IMG/VR virus record: IMGVR_UViG_3300033145_002449
Coordinates: 1-36,483 of that record
Strand: one strand, 5' to 3'
DNA from: a virus
DNA: 36,483 bases
Below are positions 21,965 through 28,671 of the stretch, one piece after another. A program made the position numbers and the translations under genes. The notes under the pieces are model-generated. The model was not told where the DNA came from. It worked only from the letters and a program-made list of their open reading frames with translations, and did no database searches. Each line of letters starts with the position of its first letter. Position 1 is the first letter of the stretch.

Positions 21965-23867
21965 ACCTTTCATCTCCATCTGCATCGCATCGCGCCAGGA
22001 AGGTCCGGAAGTGCGTGCCACGGTAGAAGATGTCCTTGCCTCGGCCGCCGGGCCTATAGAGGTGATTGTGTGTGATGATGCCTCGACCGATGGCTCTTGT
22101 GACGGCCTCGACAAACTCGAGAATGTGACGCTATTGCAGAACGACAAGCCGCGAGGTGCAGGCTGGTCGATGAACCGGGCGATGCAGGCAGCCAAGGGTG
22201 ACGTGCTTTTCAAGATCGACGCGCATATGCGGTTCGAGCGTGGAATGCTACATGGACTCGCAAGATATGCATTGGAGCACAATTGCATTGTCTGCGGGAC
22301 GGTGAAGGGCTTGGGCGAAGGAAAGCTACGCGGTGGTGCGGTGATACACTTCGCCGACTGGGCCTTCCGGGACCACGAGATAGGGCTGAACTGGCGCCCG
22401 CCTCCCGAGGGGGATCGACCAGAAAGACGCCTTGCACTGATGGGTGCATGCTACGGGTTCCCGCGCAAGATCTGGAATCTGATGGGCGAATATCCGTCGA
22501 CGGCCGGTATTTGGGGTGCCGAGGAGCAGGCCATATCGGCCTGGGCCTGGCTGCATGATGTGCCGATATACGTCGTCCCGGGATGGGAAGCGCAACACCT
22601 ATACCGGTACAAGCAGCCAATACCGTGGGGGGGCCCGCCGATTTCCGATCGGTCGCTCAATATCCTGGTCAATATGCTGCGGCTCTTTGATTGGGAGACG
22701 TACAAGGGCGTCTGGCGTGATCCGAGCCTGCATCTCTTGGCGCCGGAGCACCAGATGGCACTGAAACTCTACGAGGCCGATGAGCAAGTGAAACCGCACG
22801 TCTGGAAGCGCGGTCGTAAGAAGACCGATGCGGAGTTCTTCCGGGATGTGATGCATATGCCGGCGATTGTGACGAACCGAGGTGCGGTTAAGCGGCTGCG
22901 GCCCATCTCCGTGATCGTGGCGGCCCGGAATGAAGGTCCCGAAGTCCTCAAGACCGTCTGCTCGTTCATCAACCAGGGACAGAGTCGATTCGAAATAATC
23001 GTCGTAGACGATGCCTCGACGGACGGCAGCATCCCACCTGACTTCCCGGACCAGGTCAAGAAGCACGTGAAATCCTGGTGGCGCGAGGACATCCACAAGC
23101 GGATCAAGGTCATTCGCCACGACGTGCCGCAGGGTTCCTCGCGTTCGAGGGCTGAGGCGATCCGTATTGCACGCGGCGAGATAATCTCCGTCTGGGACGG
23201 GCACCAGCGAATGAATACGTGGCTCGGTATTGAGAAGCTCGCTACAACGGCACAGGAACGCGGCGGGATCGTGGTGCCGGCCGTCCGGAACCTCGGTAAT
23301 CCGATCGACGGCAAGCATACGTGCGGGGCGCGGTTCCAGCTCAAGGGTGAGCCGTGGGGCATCCTGAACAAGCATCTCGAAAAGAGACCCGAAGAAATGC
23401 CGCCGCATGACAGTGATTTCGAGAATCACGATGCGATCGAACGGCGCGTCGCTGTCATCGGCTGCGGCTATACACTCACGCGCGAGACGCTCGAGGCGCT
23501 TGGTGGTTGGCCGGAATTGCCCGGTGTATGGGCTTATCAGGAACAGTGGCTCGGGTTCCGGGCCTATTTCCTCGGCATCCCGTGCTGGGTGCGCTGCGAT
23601 GTCCGAACCGAGCATAAGTTCAAGAAGGAGTTCAACTACCGCTGCACGCGCCAGGATTCACATGGGAACGGGCATTACGTCATAGCGATCCACTTCCCGG
23701 AGACATATGAAGGATTCTGGCGGGCTCGGCTGCCGAAGGATGTCTTCGTGCCCGATTATCGGGCCGAACGCGAGCGCTGGCTTCGGTTCCCGCGCATCAA
23801 GACTGAGCAGGACTTTTTCCGTGAATGTCTGGAGATAGACGAATGGCCGCCCCCCGTGGCAGTATAA
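21957..23867 (+). CDS. Tandem GT-A glycosyltransferase, GT27/GT2-like
   Basis: A 636-residue protein with two glycosyltransferase domains. Domain A (1-260): ISICIASRQEGPEVRATVED, CDDASTDGS, KIDAHMRF with Asp88-x-His90, and WGAEEQAISAWAWLHDVPI (Trp186) followed by His in EAQHLY. Domain B (315-620): ISVIVAARNEGPEVLKTVC, VDDASTDGS, VWDGHQRM with Asp414-x-His416, and WAYQEQWLGFRAYFLGIPC (Trp525) followed by RTEHKF. The DXH metal motif plus a WG-E-type motif are features of GT27 polypeptide GalNAc-transferases; ordinary GT2 enzymes usually have DXD. No membrane segment is present, so it should act in the cytosol. The natural targets could be the Thr/Ser tracts in the virion proteins. Donor sugar unknown; modification of DNA or host glycans is an alternative. 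Confidence 0.88.
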   Translation: MTEPFISICIASRQEGPEVRATVEDVLASAAGPIEVIVCDDASTDGSCDGLDKLENVTLLQNDKPRGAGWSMNRAMQAAKGDVLFKIDAHMRFERGMLHGLARYALEHNCIVCGTVKGLGEGKLRGGAVIHFADWAFRDHEIGLNWRPPPEGDRPERRLALMGACYGFPRKIWNLMGEYPSTAGIWGAEEQAISAWAWLHDVPIYVVPGWEAQHLYRYKQPIPWGGPPISDRSLNILVNMLRLFDWETYKGVWRDPSLHLLAPEHQMALKLYEADEQVKPHVWKRGRKKTDAEFFRDVMHMPAIVTNRGAVKRLRPISVIVAARNEGPEVLKTVCSFINQGQSRFEIIVVDDASTDGSIPPDFPDQVKKHVKSWWREDIHKRIKVIRHDVPQGSSRSRAEAIRIARGEIISVWDGHQRMNTWLGIEKLATTAQERGGIVVPAVRNLGNPIDGKHTCGARFQLKGEPWGILNKHLEKRPEEMPPHDSDFENHDAIERRVAVIGCGYTLTRETLEALGGWPELPGVWAYQEQWLGFRAYFLGIPCWVRCDVRTEHKFKKEFNYRCTRQDSHGNGHYVIAIHFPETYEGFWRARLPKDVFVPDYRAERERWLRFPRIKTEQDFFRECLEIDEWPPPVAV

Positions 23868-24772
23868 TCATCGTGGCATTCAACGAGGCCGAGAAGGGCT
23901 GGCTCGCCTCTTCGCTGGAGAGCGTCCTCGCCGCTGCGAATAGTGATGAGGTGATATTCGTCGATGACGCCTCGACGGATGATACGCCGCGGGTTCTCGC
24001 GCGCTTCCCGGAGGTCCGGTACCTGCGCCTCGAGAAACGCATCGGCACGGCACCGGCACGAAACCGAGGGGCGGCGATCGCCAAAGGCCAAGCCTTCTGC
24101 TTCCTTGATGCCCACGTGTGGCCGCGGGCGGATTGCTTCGACCTACTGTTCGGGCGCGTCCTCGAAACACGTGTGCCGATCATCGCTACACCGGCTATCG
24201 GCAATTCGGACTGGCGGAACGGCATCCCGAACATCGGAGGGCGATATCGCTGGAACTTCGGTTCGTGTTTGGCTTGGTCCTGCGCCCGCAATTGGTTCTA
24301 TCTCGGCATATATCGGAACAAGTCGCGGGGCAGGAACGAAGCCGTGCGCAATGCCGCCCACGGTTGTGGCTTGACGCTCACGCGGCGGACGTTTGAGATG
24401 ATCCGCGGCTGGGTGAATATGCCGGGATTCTGGGGCGGAAACGATGCGGCGATATCCGTGAAGGCCTGGCTCTGCGATGTGCCGATCGTGGCGCAGTTTT
24501 ATGCCCGCCTCATCCACAGCGAGAAGCCGACCACCTGGCATCACGCGCCGCTCAGGATGCAGGGGATGACGCGCATCTACGGTGCCCGGGCCCTATTCGA
24601 CGATGACATCTTTGAGGGTTTCTGGCTGCCGCGATTCCGGCAGCGGTACCGGTGGAGAGCGGGCTGGGATGAGCTGCTCGAACGCGGGCGGGCGGAACAG
24701 CGCGAGTTTGCACCTGCGAGGAAAAGGGACCAGTGGGAGTTCATTGAGAAATTCGTGGGAGATGTGAAATGA
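23843..24772 (+). CDS. Third GT-A glycosyltransferase, DXH type
   Basis: A 309-residue single-domain enzyme: SIIIVAFNEAEKGWLASSLE, FVDDASTDDTPRVL, RNRGAAIAKGQAF-CFLDAHVWP in two steps with Asp89-x-His91, and GFWGGNDAAISVKAWLCDVP (Trp197) followed by ARLIHSEK. The arrangement R-G-A...F-L-D-A-H...W-G-G-x-D...H is very close to GT27 polypeptide GalNAc-transferases. It is a diverged paralogue of both domains in the preceding gene. The ATG at 23843 is chosen because GGAG lies 8 bases upstream; it overlaps the previous gene by 25 bases. Possibly it starts the glycan while the two-domain enzyme extends it, or the reverse; order cannot be deduced. Confidence 0.88.
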   Translation: MAAPRGSIIIVAFNEAEKGWLASSLESVLAAANSDEVIFVDDASTDDTPRVLARFPEVRYLRLEKRIGTAPARNRGAAIAKGQAFCFLDAHVWPRADCFDLLFGRVLETRVPIIATPAIGNSDWRNGIPNIGGRYRWNFGSCLAWSCARNWFYLGIYRNKSRGRNEAVRNAAHGCGLTLTRRTFEMIRGWVNMPGFWGGNDAAISVKAWLCDVPIVAQFYARLIHSEKPTTWHHAPLRMQGMTRIYGARALFDDDIFEGFWLPRFRQRYRWRAGWDELLERGRAEQREFAPARKRDQWEFIEKFVGDVK

Positions 24773-25404
24773 CGGGACGCGAGATCGCCGAGGCACGCTG
24801 GCAGCGCGCGGAGGCCGAAGGTATCCACATCCGTCAGGGCAAGGAAGAGTTCATCGAGGCCTGCGGGCGGATAATGGCGGACGGACGAAAGCTGGACAAT
24901 CTGCTCGAGATCGGATCGCTTTGTGGTGGAAGCGCATTCGTTCTGGCAGGCTTGTTGTCGGAAGGGAGTAAGATAATCTTAATTGATGTATGTGATCGCG
25001 GCCAGAAAGTGGTAAAGGCACTCGATAAGACAATTGGCTTGTTATGCGAAGAAGGCTTTGATGTCAGGCTGCTCCGGGGTTTCTCACAACAGCCCGAAAT
25101 TATGATAAGGACCAGAAAGGAGCTTAGTGATGGCCGCGTCGGCATATGTCATATTGACGGCTGCCACTCCACGCACGTGGTGCTACAAGACTGGAAAGAG
25201 TATGGTTCTGTATATGTCGCAGCGGGTGGCTGGTGCGTCTTTCACGATGTCGTTGCACCTGGCGGGGTTCGGGTGGCATGGGAGACTATTCTGGCTGATG
25301 CTGATGTGGGGAAAACGTGGCAGGCACAAGTGGTTGGAGGTGAGAGCTGGTCGCGGGCTAATTTCTGGGCAACTGGGATAGGGCTTCTGCACAGGATGGA
25401 ATGA
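24769..25404 (+). CDS. SAM-dependent methyltransferase, sugar O-methyltransferase-like
   Basis: A 211-residue class I methyltransferase: SAM-binding LLEIGSLCGGSAFVLAG (Glu47, Gly49), IILIDVCDRG, then HIDGCHSTHVVLQDWKEYGS with Asp130 and His133, and GGWCVFHDVVAPGGVRVAW. This H-I-D-G-x-H...D...G-G...H-D-V arrangement belongs to the Methyltransf_24/CmcI/macrocin O-methyltransferase group, often acting on sugars with a divalent metal. Coupling by ATGA to the glycosyltransferase gene suggests that it caps or modifies the transferred sugar. The middle of the gene (about 24960-25260) is AT-richer than its ends. Methylation of a protein or small molecule is not excluded. Confidence 0.82.
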   Translation: MTGREIAEARWQRAEAEGIHIRQGKEEFIEACGRIMADGRKLDNLLEIGSLCGGSAFVLAGLLSEGSKIILIDVCDRGQKVVKALDKTIGLLCEEGFDVRLLRGFSQQPEIMIRTRKELSDGRVGICHIDGCHSTHVVLQDWKEYGSVYVAAGGWCVFHDVVAPGGVRVAWETILADADVGKTWQAQVVGGESWSRANFWATGIGLLHRME

Positions 25405-25685
25405 TGACGGAGAAGGACACACAGTACATAAGGCAGCGCATTGATGAACTGTTCGAAGGTCTCTCGGAGACAAGGACACTCGTAGCCTCCATTGATGGCA
25501 AGCTTGAGGGGCTGGTTGAAGGACTCGGGCGCGTGCGGCATGCTCAGAACGACCACGAGTCGCGCCTTAGGACCATAGAGCTGCGCTGCGCGAAGAGGCA
25601 GAGTATCTTCCAGGTACTCTCGGCCGCCATCGGGGCCGCTGCAAGTGCGGCGGTCTATTTTCTGTTCGGCTGGCTCCGCAAGTGA
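25401..25685 (+). CDS. Coiled-coil protein with C-terminal membrane anchor, XhlA-like
   Basis: A 94-residue protein: residues 1-65 are a helical charged region with heptad-like spacing (YIRQRIDELFEGLSETRTLV, LEGLVEGLGRVRHAQNDHES, RLRTIELR), and residues 70-90 a membrane helix (FQVLSAAIGAAASAAVYFLF) ending WLRK. The layout resembles XhlA-like haemolysin/holin-associated proteins that help phage lysis. It overlaps the methyltransferase in ATGATGA and starts the group of small membrane proteins at 25.4-27.2 kb. Lysis function is inferred from position and architecture. Confidence 0.68.
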   Translation: MMTEKDTQYIRQRIDELFEGLSETRTLVASIDGKLEGLVEGLGRVRHAQNDHESRLRTIELRCAKRQSIFQVLSAAIGAAASAAVYFLFGWLRK

Positions 25686-25702
25686 GCCTGGAGGGAATTG
25701 AT

Positions 25703-26062
25703 ATGGAAAAGTTCTGGAGCCGATTCAGTCGCGCGAGTGTACGGTGGCTGTTGCTGCGCAGCCTCTTTCGGATCGTGCGGTATACGAACAGCATTGCACG
25801 GCAGCATCACATCAAGCTGCATACGCCCGAAACGTTCTGGGACTTGCTGCCGGCGGAGATATCACGGCAGGAATTCATCGAGCGATTCTGCGAGCTGAAG
25901 GTCGGGCGGAATCCCGAGGAAGCCCGCGTCTTCCTCGACGGCGTGAAGCGCATAATGTTCGGCGTGATGGAATGCTTCGCGGGGCTGCACAACGTGGAAT
26001 GCAGCCTCTGTAACGGTGTCTGCAACCACGCGGCCTTCCACAAGATGAAGGAGGACGAATAA
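25703..26062 (+). CDS. Hypothetical protein with C-terminal Cys/His cluster
   Basis: A 119-residue helical protein starting MEKFWSRFSRASVRWLLLRS and ending in a Cys/His-rich segment, ECFAGLHNVECSLCNGVCNH, that could bind metal. The ATG at 25703 is chosen over the GTG at 25682 because GGAGGG lies 7 bases upstream. I recognise no family. It lies between small membrane proteins in a likely lysis or host-interaction region. Four Cys and two His fit a zinc or iron-sulphur site, but no known pattern matches. Confidence 0.65.
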   Translation: MEKFWSRFSRASVRWLLLRSLFRIVRYTNSIARQHHIKLHTPETFWDLLPAEISRQEFIERFCELKVGRNPEEARVFLDGVKRIMFGVMECFAGLHNVECSLCNGVCNHAAFHKMKEDE

Positions 26063-26063
26063 G

Positions 26064-26336
26064 ATGTTCCTCGAAATCCCCGGTCCGCTCTGGAAGCGGA
26101 TATTCGATGCGATCTGGAAGTTCCTTACCGGCAACGTCTTCTTTGCTGGCGACCATAACCGCGTCGTAAACGTCTACATCAATACGGACGAGATTACGGT
26201 CGTGACCGGCCGCAACCTGGAAGACGATTCGGTCCCCGATAGTGCCCGCGACAAGCTTGTCCGGGCCGTTGCAAAGGCCGTCGTGCGGCAGCTCGACAAG
26301 CATAATTTTTCCGTTCCTGCAAGGAGGCGAAGATGA
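26064..26336 (+). CDS. Hypothetical protein, 90 aa
   Basis: The protein starts MFLEIPGPLWKRIFDAIWKF, an aromatic amphipathic helix, followed by a beta-rich segment (RVVNVYINTDEITVVTGRN) and a helical basic end (AKAVVRQLDKHNF, PARRRR). No family is recognised. The N-terminal helix might associate with membranes. It starts 1 base after the preceding stop and overlaps the lipoprotein gene by 4 bases. Confidence 0.6.
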   Translation: MFLEIPGPLWKRIFDAIWKFLTGNVFFAGDHNRVVNVYINTDEITVVTGRNLEDDSVPDSARDKLVRAVAKAVVRQLDKHNFSVPARRRR

Positions 26337-26653
26337 AAGAGATGATGATTCTTGGAACCGTTCTTTTGTGCCTTGTGCTCGCAACCGGCTGTGCTACGGT
26401 CAGGAAATCGCACGAATGGGCGAAGAAGGCCGCGCTTGAACTCGAACGAGCGGGGCAATGGGAAGGACGCGTTATCGATCAGCTCGTGGCCGACTCGGCG
26501 ACGCTCGCCGAGATAGCACCGGACCGCGTCCAGACGCCGGCGGAGGACCGCGAGCAGATCGCCGAAGTACACAAACTTGCCCTCGAAGTCGTCCGCTTCC
26601 TCAACTGGGCTCTCGGCAACTATCCCGAATTCTCGTTCGAGGAGGCGAAATAG
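26333..26653 (+). CDS. Predicted lipoprotein
   Basis: A 106-residue protein with a lipoprotein signal: MKEMMILGTVLLCLVLATGC has a short n-region, a hydrophobic core and lipobox L-A-T-G-C with Cys20 as the lipidated residue. The mature part is helical and charged. Small phage lipoproteins next to membrane proteins are often outer-membrane spanins (Rz1-type) or superinfection-exclusion proteins. The mature part is longer and less proline-rich than most Rz1 proteins, so the spanin assignment is tentative; it would imply a Gram-negative host. AGGAGGCGAAG precedes the ATG. Confidence 0.75.
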   Translation: MKEMMILGTVLLCLVLATGCATVRKSHEWAKKAALELERAGQWEGRVIDQLVADSATLAEIAPDRVQTPAEDREQIAEVHKLALEVVRFLNWALGNYPEFSFEEAK

Positions 26654-26659
26654 AAGAAA

Positions 26660-26920
26660 ATGAGTGGAATCGACTGGCTGCGGCTCTTGGCGCCGCTCGT
26701 GAGTGTCGGCATAGCCTGGCTTGCACGCTGGCTGCAGAAGCGGCTTGATCGGGCTGTGGCGGAGGATGGCATCCGGGAGGCGGTAAAAGTCCATGGCAAA
26801 TTGAGACAGGCCATCACCGAGGCCGAGATAGACGAGGTACGGCGGATGTCGGCTGAGGAAATGACGCGCGAAATACAGAAGTTTGTCGACGAACTGAAGG
26901 AGTTGAAAGATGATATTTGA
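26660..26920 (+). CDS. Single-pass membrane protein, holin/spanin-like
   Basis: An 86-residue protein with an N-terminal membrane helix (LRLLAPLVSVGIAWLARWLQ) and a charged helical remainder (GKLRQAITEAEIDEVRRMSA, MTREIQKFVDELKELKD). The N-in or N-out arrangement with a long coiled-coil-like tail would fit an inner-membrane spanin or a one-helix holin. It lies directly after the lipoprotein gene, as do some spanin pairs, and overlaps the next gene by 11 bases. Assignment is by architecture only. Confidence 0.62.
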   Translation: MSGIDWLRLLAPLVSVGIAWLARWLQKRLDRAVAEDGIREAVKVHGKLRQAITEAEIDEVRRMSAEEMTREIQKFVDELKELKDDI

Positions 26921-27179
26921 GCTGGTCTGGTTCGGGGTGTGTTTCGCCTTGTTACTGGCCGCGCTGGTGGTGAGGCGGCGCTGGCGGCGTGTGGCGAAAG
27001 CAATCGCCTATGGCGTGGAATACGCGAACCGGAAAGAAGTAAAGGAGTGCATCAAGCTCATCATCCAGCGTGATCCGAAGGCAGCGAAGATGCTGCATCG
27101 GCTCATTAAGGAGGAAATCGAGCCGGAAGTGAAGCGATTCGATGAGCGGCTCGGGAGCAAGATACTGGAAGACGATTGA
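26910..27179 (+). CDS. Single-pass membrane protein, last gene of late operon
   Basis: An 89-residue protein with an N-terminal membrane helix (FELVWFGVCFALLLAALVV) followed by arginine-rich VRRRWRRVAKAI and a charged helical tail. By the positive-inside rule the C-terminal part should be cytosolic. Together with the two preceding membrane genes it is a candidate holin or antiholin. AAGGAGTTGAAAG before the ATG is a good ribosome site. The transcript probably ends at the structured terminator 7 bases downstream. Confidence 0.62.
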   Translation: MIFELVWFGVCFALLLAALVVRRRWRRVAKAIAYGVEYANRKEVKECIKLIIQRDPKAAKMLHRLIKEEIEPEVKRFDERLGSKILEDD

Positions 27180-27185
27180 TATAAG

Positions 27186-27292
27186 AAAAGGGGCGGCATC
27201 CTTTTTCGGTTCTTCCCGCCGTCCGGCGGACCACTTCTTTCTCCTGTTCCGAGTGGCGCACCCTCCCCCTCTCCTTGCCGCCCCTTTTTTTT
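27186..27292 (+). terminator. Long-stem terminator with large structured loop
   Basis: AAAAGGGGCGGCA (27186-27198) pairs perfectly over 13 bases with TGCCGCCCCTTTT (27276-27288), followed by more T (8 in all to 27292). The 77-base loop contains its own hairpin CCGCC/GGCGG (27216-27229). It closes the late operon after the last membrane gene. The long loop is unusual for an intrinsic terminator, so this may also be a stable small RNA. Confidence 0.75.
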
Positions 27293-27561
27293 CCGGTGAT
27301 TCGCGATGCTACGCGGAATGTAGCAGGAACAGGGCAGAAAAAAGGCCAGCCCGCGATGCCTTCGGCTTTGCCTCCAGGTCACCGCCTGACTGGCCGAACA
27401 GGTAAGAGATGTATACTTCATGTGTACTATACCCCGCCAATTACCGGAATGTCAAGTCTTTCTCCGATTTTTTTTTCAGAAATCTCGCCGATTTGACGTA
27501 AGTCTTTATGTCCCCAAGAGAAAAAACCTTCAAGAAATTTCAAAAAAACAGGAAAAAATTC
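27293..27561 (+). other. Non-coding region between late and early genes
   Basis: I see no credible gene here. It has an inverted repeat GGCCAG (27344-27349) / CTGGCC (27390-27395), a symmetrical AT-rich element around 27411-27432 beginning GTATA and ending TATAC, and two nested direct repeats: AAGTCTTT at 27454 and 27500, enclosing CCGATTT at 27464 and 27488. The second half is AT-rich with T9 and A-rich runs and leads into the early promoter. It is a plausible regulatory region or binding site cluster. Confidence 0.5.
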
Positions 27562-27589
27562 TTGACAAATGCATAGGCGGATATATAAT
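27562..27589 (+). promoter_or_regulatory. Strong sigma70-type early promoter
   Basis: TTGACA (27562-27567) and TATAAT (27584-27589), both perfect consensus, are separated by 16 bases and preceded by an A-rich UP-like stretch. Transcription should begin near 27596. It drives the early genes beginning at 27628. Confidence 0.88.
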
Positions 27590-27627
27590 ATGGGTGTAGG
27601 ATGGAGATAGAAGAAAGGAGGAGAAAG

Positions 27628-27846
27628 ATGAGAGTGACAAAACTAACCGACTACGACATAGAGGTATCAGGTCTGGATGCGGAGAACTGGATTCTCCTGA
27701 AGTGGGGTGACGAGGAGAATCCGAATCTCGACGGACTTGATGCCCGTGACATCGAGATGGAAAACGTGGTAGCCATCCCGAAGTCCCAAATGGAGCAGGT
27801 CCTGCAGCAGAACCCTGACTGCAGAATTTCAAGACTTTTGAGGTAG
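27628..27846 (+). CDS. Early small protein, 72 aa
   Basis: The first gene after the strong early promoter. It encodes an acidic 72-residue protein (VTKLTDYDIEVSGLDAENWI, WGDEENPNLDGLDARDIEME, then a more helical end). I choose ATG 27628 because AAAGGAGG lies 7 bases upstream; the ATG at 27601 in the same frame would leave essentially no leader from this promoter. First-expressed small phage proteins often inactivate host functions, but no family is recognised. Confidence 0.72.
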   Translation: MRVTKLTDYDIEVSGLDAENWILLKWGDEENPNLDGLDARDIEMENVVAIPKSQMEQVLQQNPDCRISRLLR

Positions 27847-27862
27847 GGAAAGGAGGAGAAAG

Positions 27863-28057
27863 ATGAAAGCAGCAATCTGGAGAAACGGCGACCTGCAGGA
27901 ACCGTTCGAAGACCTCCCCGAGGACGCGACCGTCGTCGCGACCGAAGACGGGTATGTGTACGTGGACGACACCTCGAACGATCCGATTGAGCGCTTTGAC
28001 CCCGCAGACTTCGAGGCGCACTGGGTTTCCGGCGCCCGCGAGGTCCGCGAGCTGTGA
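27863..28057 (+). CDS. Early acidic small protein, 64 aa
   Basis: A strongly acidic 64-residue protein (roughly 19 Asp/Glu against 5 Lys/Arg) with pattern WRNGDLQEPFEDLPEDATVV and VYVDDTSNDPIERFDPADFE. Its ribosome region, GGAAAGGAGGAGAAAG, is identical to that of the preceding gene, indicating duplication of the control element or strong selection for high translation. The charge distribution would suit a DNA mimic or a protein-binding inhibitor of a host enzyme; this is an inference only. Confidence 0.7.
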   Translation: MKAAIWRNGDLQEPFEDLPEDATVVATEDGYVYVDDTSNDPIERFDPADFEAHWVSGAREVREL

Positions 28058-28072
28058 GGCCCCTTCCTCCGC

Positions 28073-28088
28073 CCCCGCTCCGGCGGGG
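28073..28088 (+). other. GC hairpin after early genes
   Basis: CCCCGC and GCGGGG flank the tetraloop TCCG. It lies 16 bases after a stop and has no T-run, so it might attenuate or protect the early transcript rather than end it fully. Confidence 0.4.
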
Positions 28089-28125
28089 CCGGGGATAAGT
28101 GGCTTGCAGGAAGACGAGGAGAGCA

Positions 28126-28416
28126 ATGTACAGAACCACAAACGTAATCGAAATAAAAACAGTTGGGGGCATTTTGCCTCGGCGAATCATTGTCGAGCTA
28201 GAAGCCAACCTGACCAAGTGGATGTATATGTCTCCGGCTGGGCCACCAGTTCGAGGCTGCTGTGAGCCTCTCGAGCTAGCGCTACAGCCGGTTAGAATCA
28301 AAGCAATCCGTAACTTCCTCATAATTGAAGTCGAGGAAACCAATTTTGCCAAGCTCTACCAGAGCTTGGGCATACATAAGGCATTACTCAGAGACACGCG
28401 AAAAAGAGAAGATTGA
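28126..28416 (+). CDS. Hypothetical protein, 96 aa
   Basis: A beta-rich 96-residue protein (TTNVIEIKTVGGILPRRIIV, KWMYMSPAGPPVRGCCEPLE, IRNFLIIEVEETNFAKLYQS). GACGAGGAG before ATG 28126 decides the start over a GTG 27 bases upstream. The DNA is more AT-rich than its neighbours. No family recognised; it is part of the early operon. Confidence 0.62.
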   Translation: MYRTTNVIEIKTVGGILPRRIIVELEANLTKWMYMSPAGPPVRGCCEPLELALQPVRIKAIRNFLIIEVEETNFAKLYQSLGIHKALLRDTRKRED

Positions 28417-28449
28417 ATTGCTTGCCCGGTGGAGGGAGCTGAGGAAACA

Positions 28450-28671
28450 ATGAACGACGAACACATCAAAGCCCGGCTTCGCCGGCTGACGAGGCTCATC
28501 CGCCGGGATAAGCGCCGAAAGCGGGAACACCTGGTTCGGCATATCCTGACCGGTGACCATTTTGAACTCGTAATGGCTAACCGGGCAGTGGACGATCTAC
28601 AAAGGCATAAGCAGGAACGGCGAGATCTGCTTGCCTACCTAAAGGAACTGGAGAAAATGGAGGAAAGATGA
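28450..28671 (+). CDS. Basic helical protein, 73 aa
   Basis: A 73-residue, strongly basic helical protein (HIKARLRRLTRLIRRDKRRK, LVRHILTGDHFELVMANRAV, DLLAYLKELEKMEER). It overlaps the following HTH gene in ATGA. The charge suggests nucleic-acid or protein binding. The ATG at 28450 follows GAGG at a suitable distance; the GTG upstream gives a longer, less likely form. Function unknown. Confidence 0.6.
   Translation: MNDEHIKARLRRLTRLIRRDKRRKREHLVRHILTGDHFELVMANRAVDDLQRHKQERRDLLAYLKELEKMEER

Noticed and set aside
27293-27600. Small plus-strand open frames in the late/early intergenic region
   Set aside because: They lack ribosome sites, cross the terminator and repeat structures, and show no protein-like pattern.
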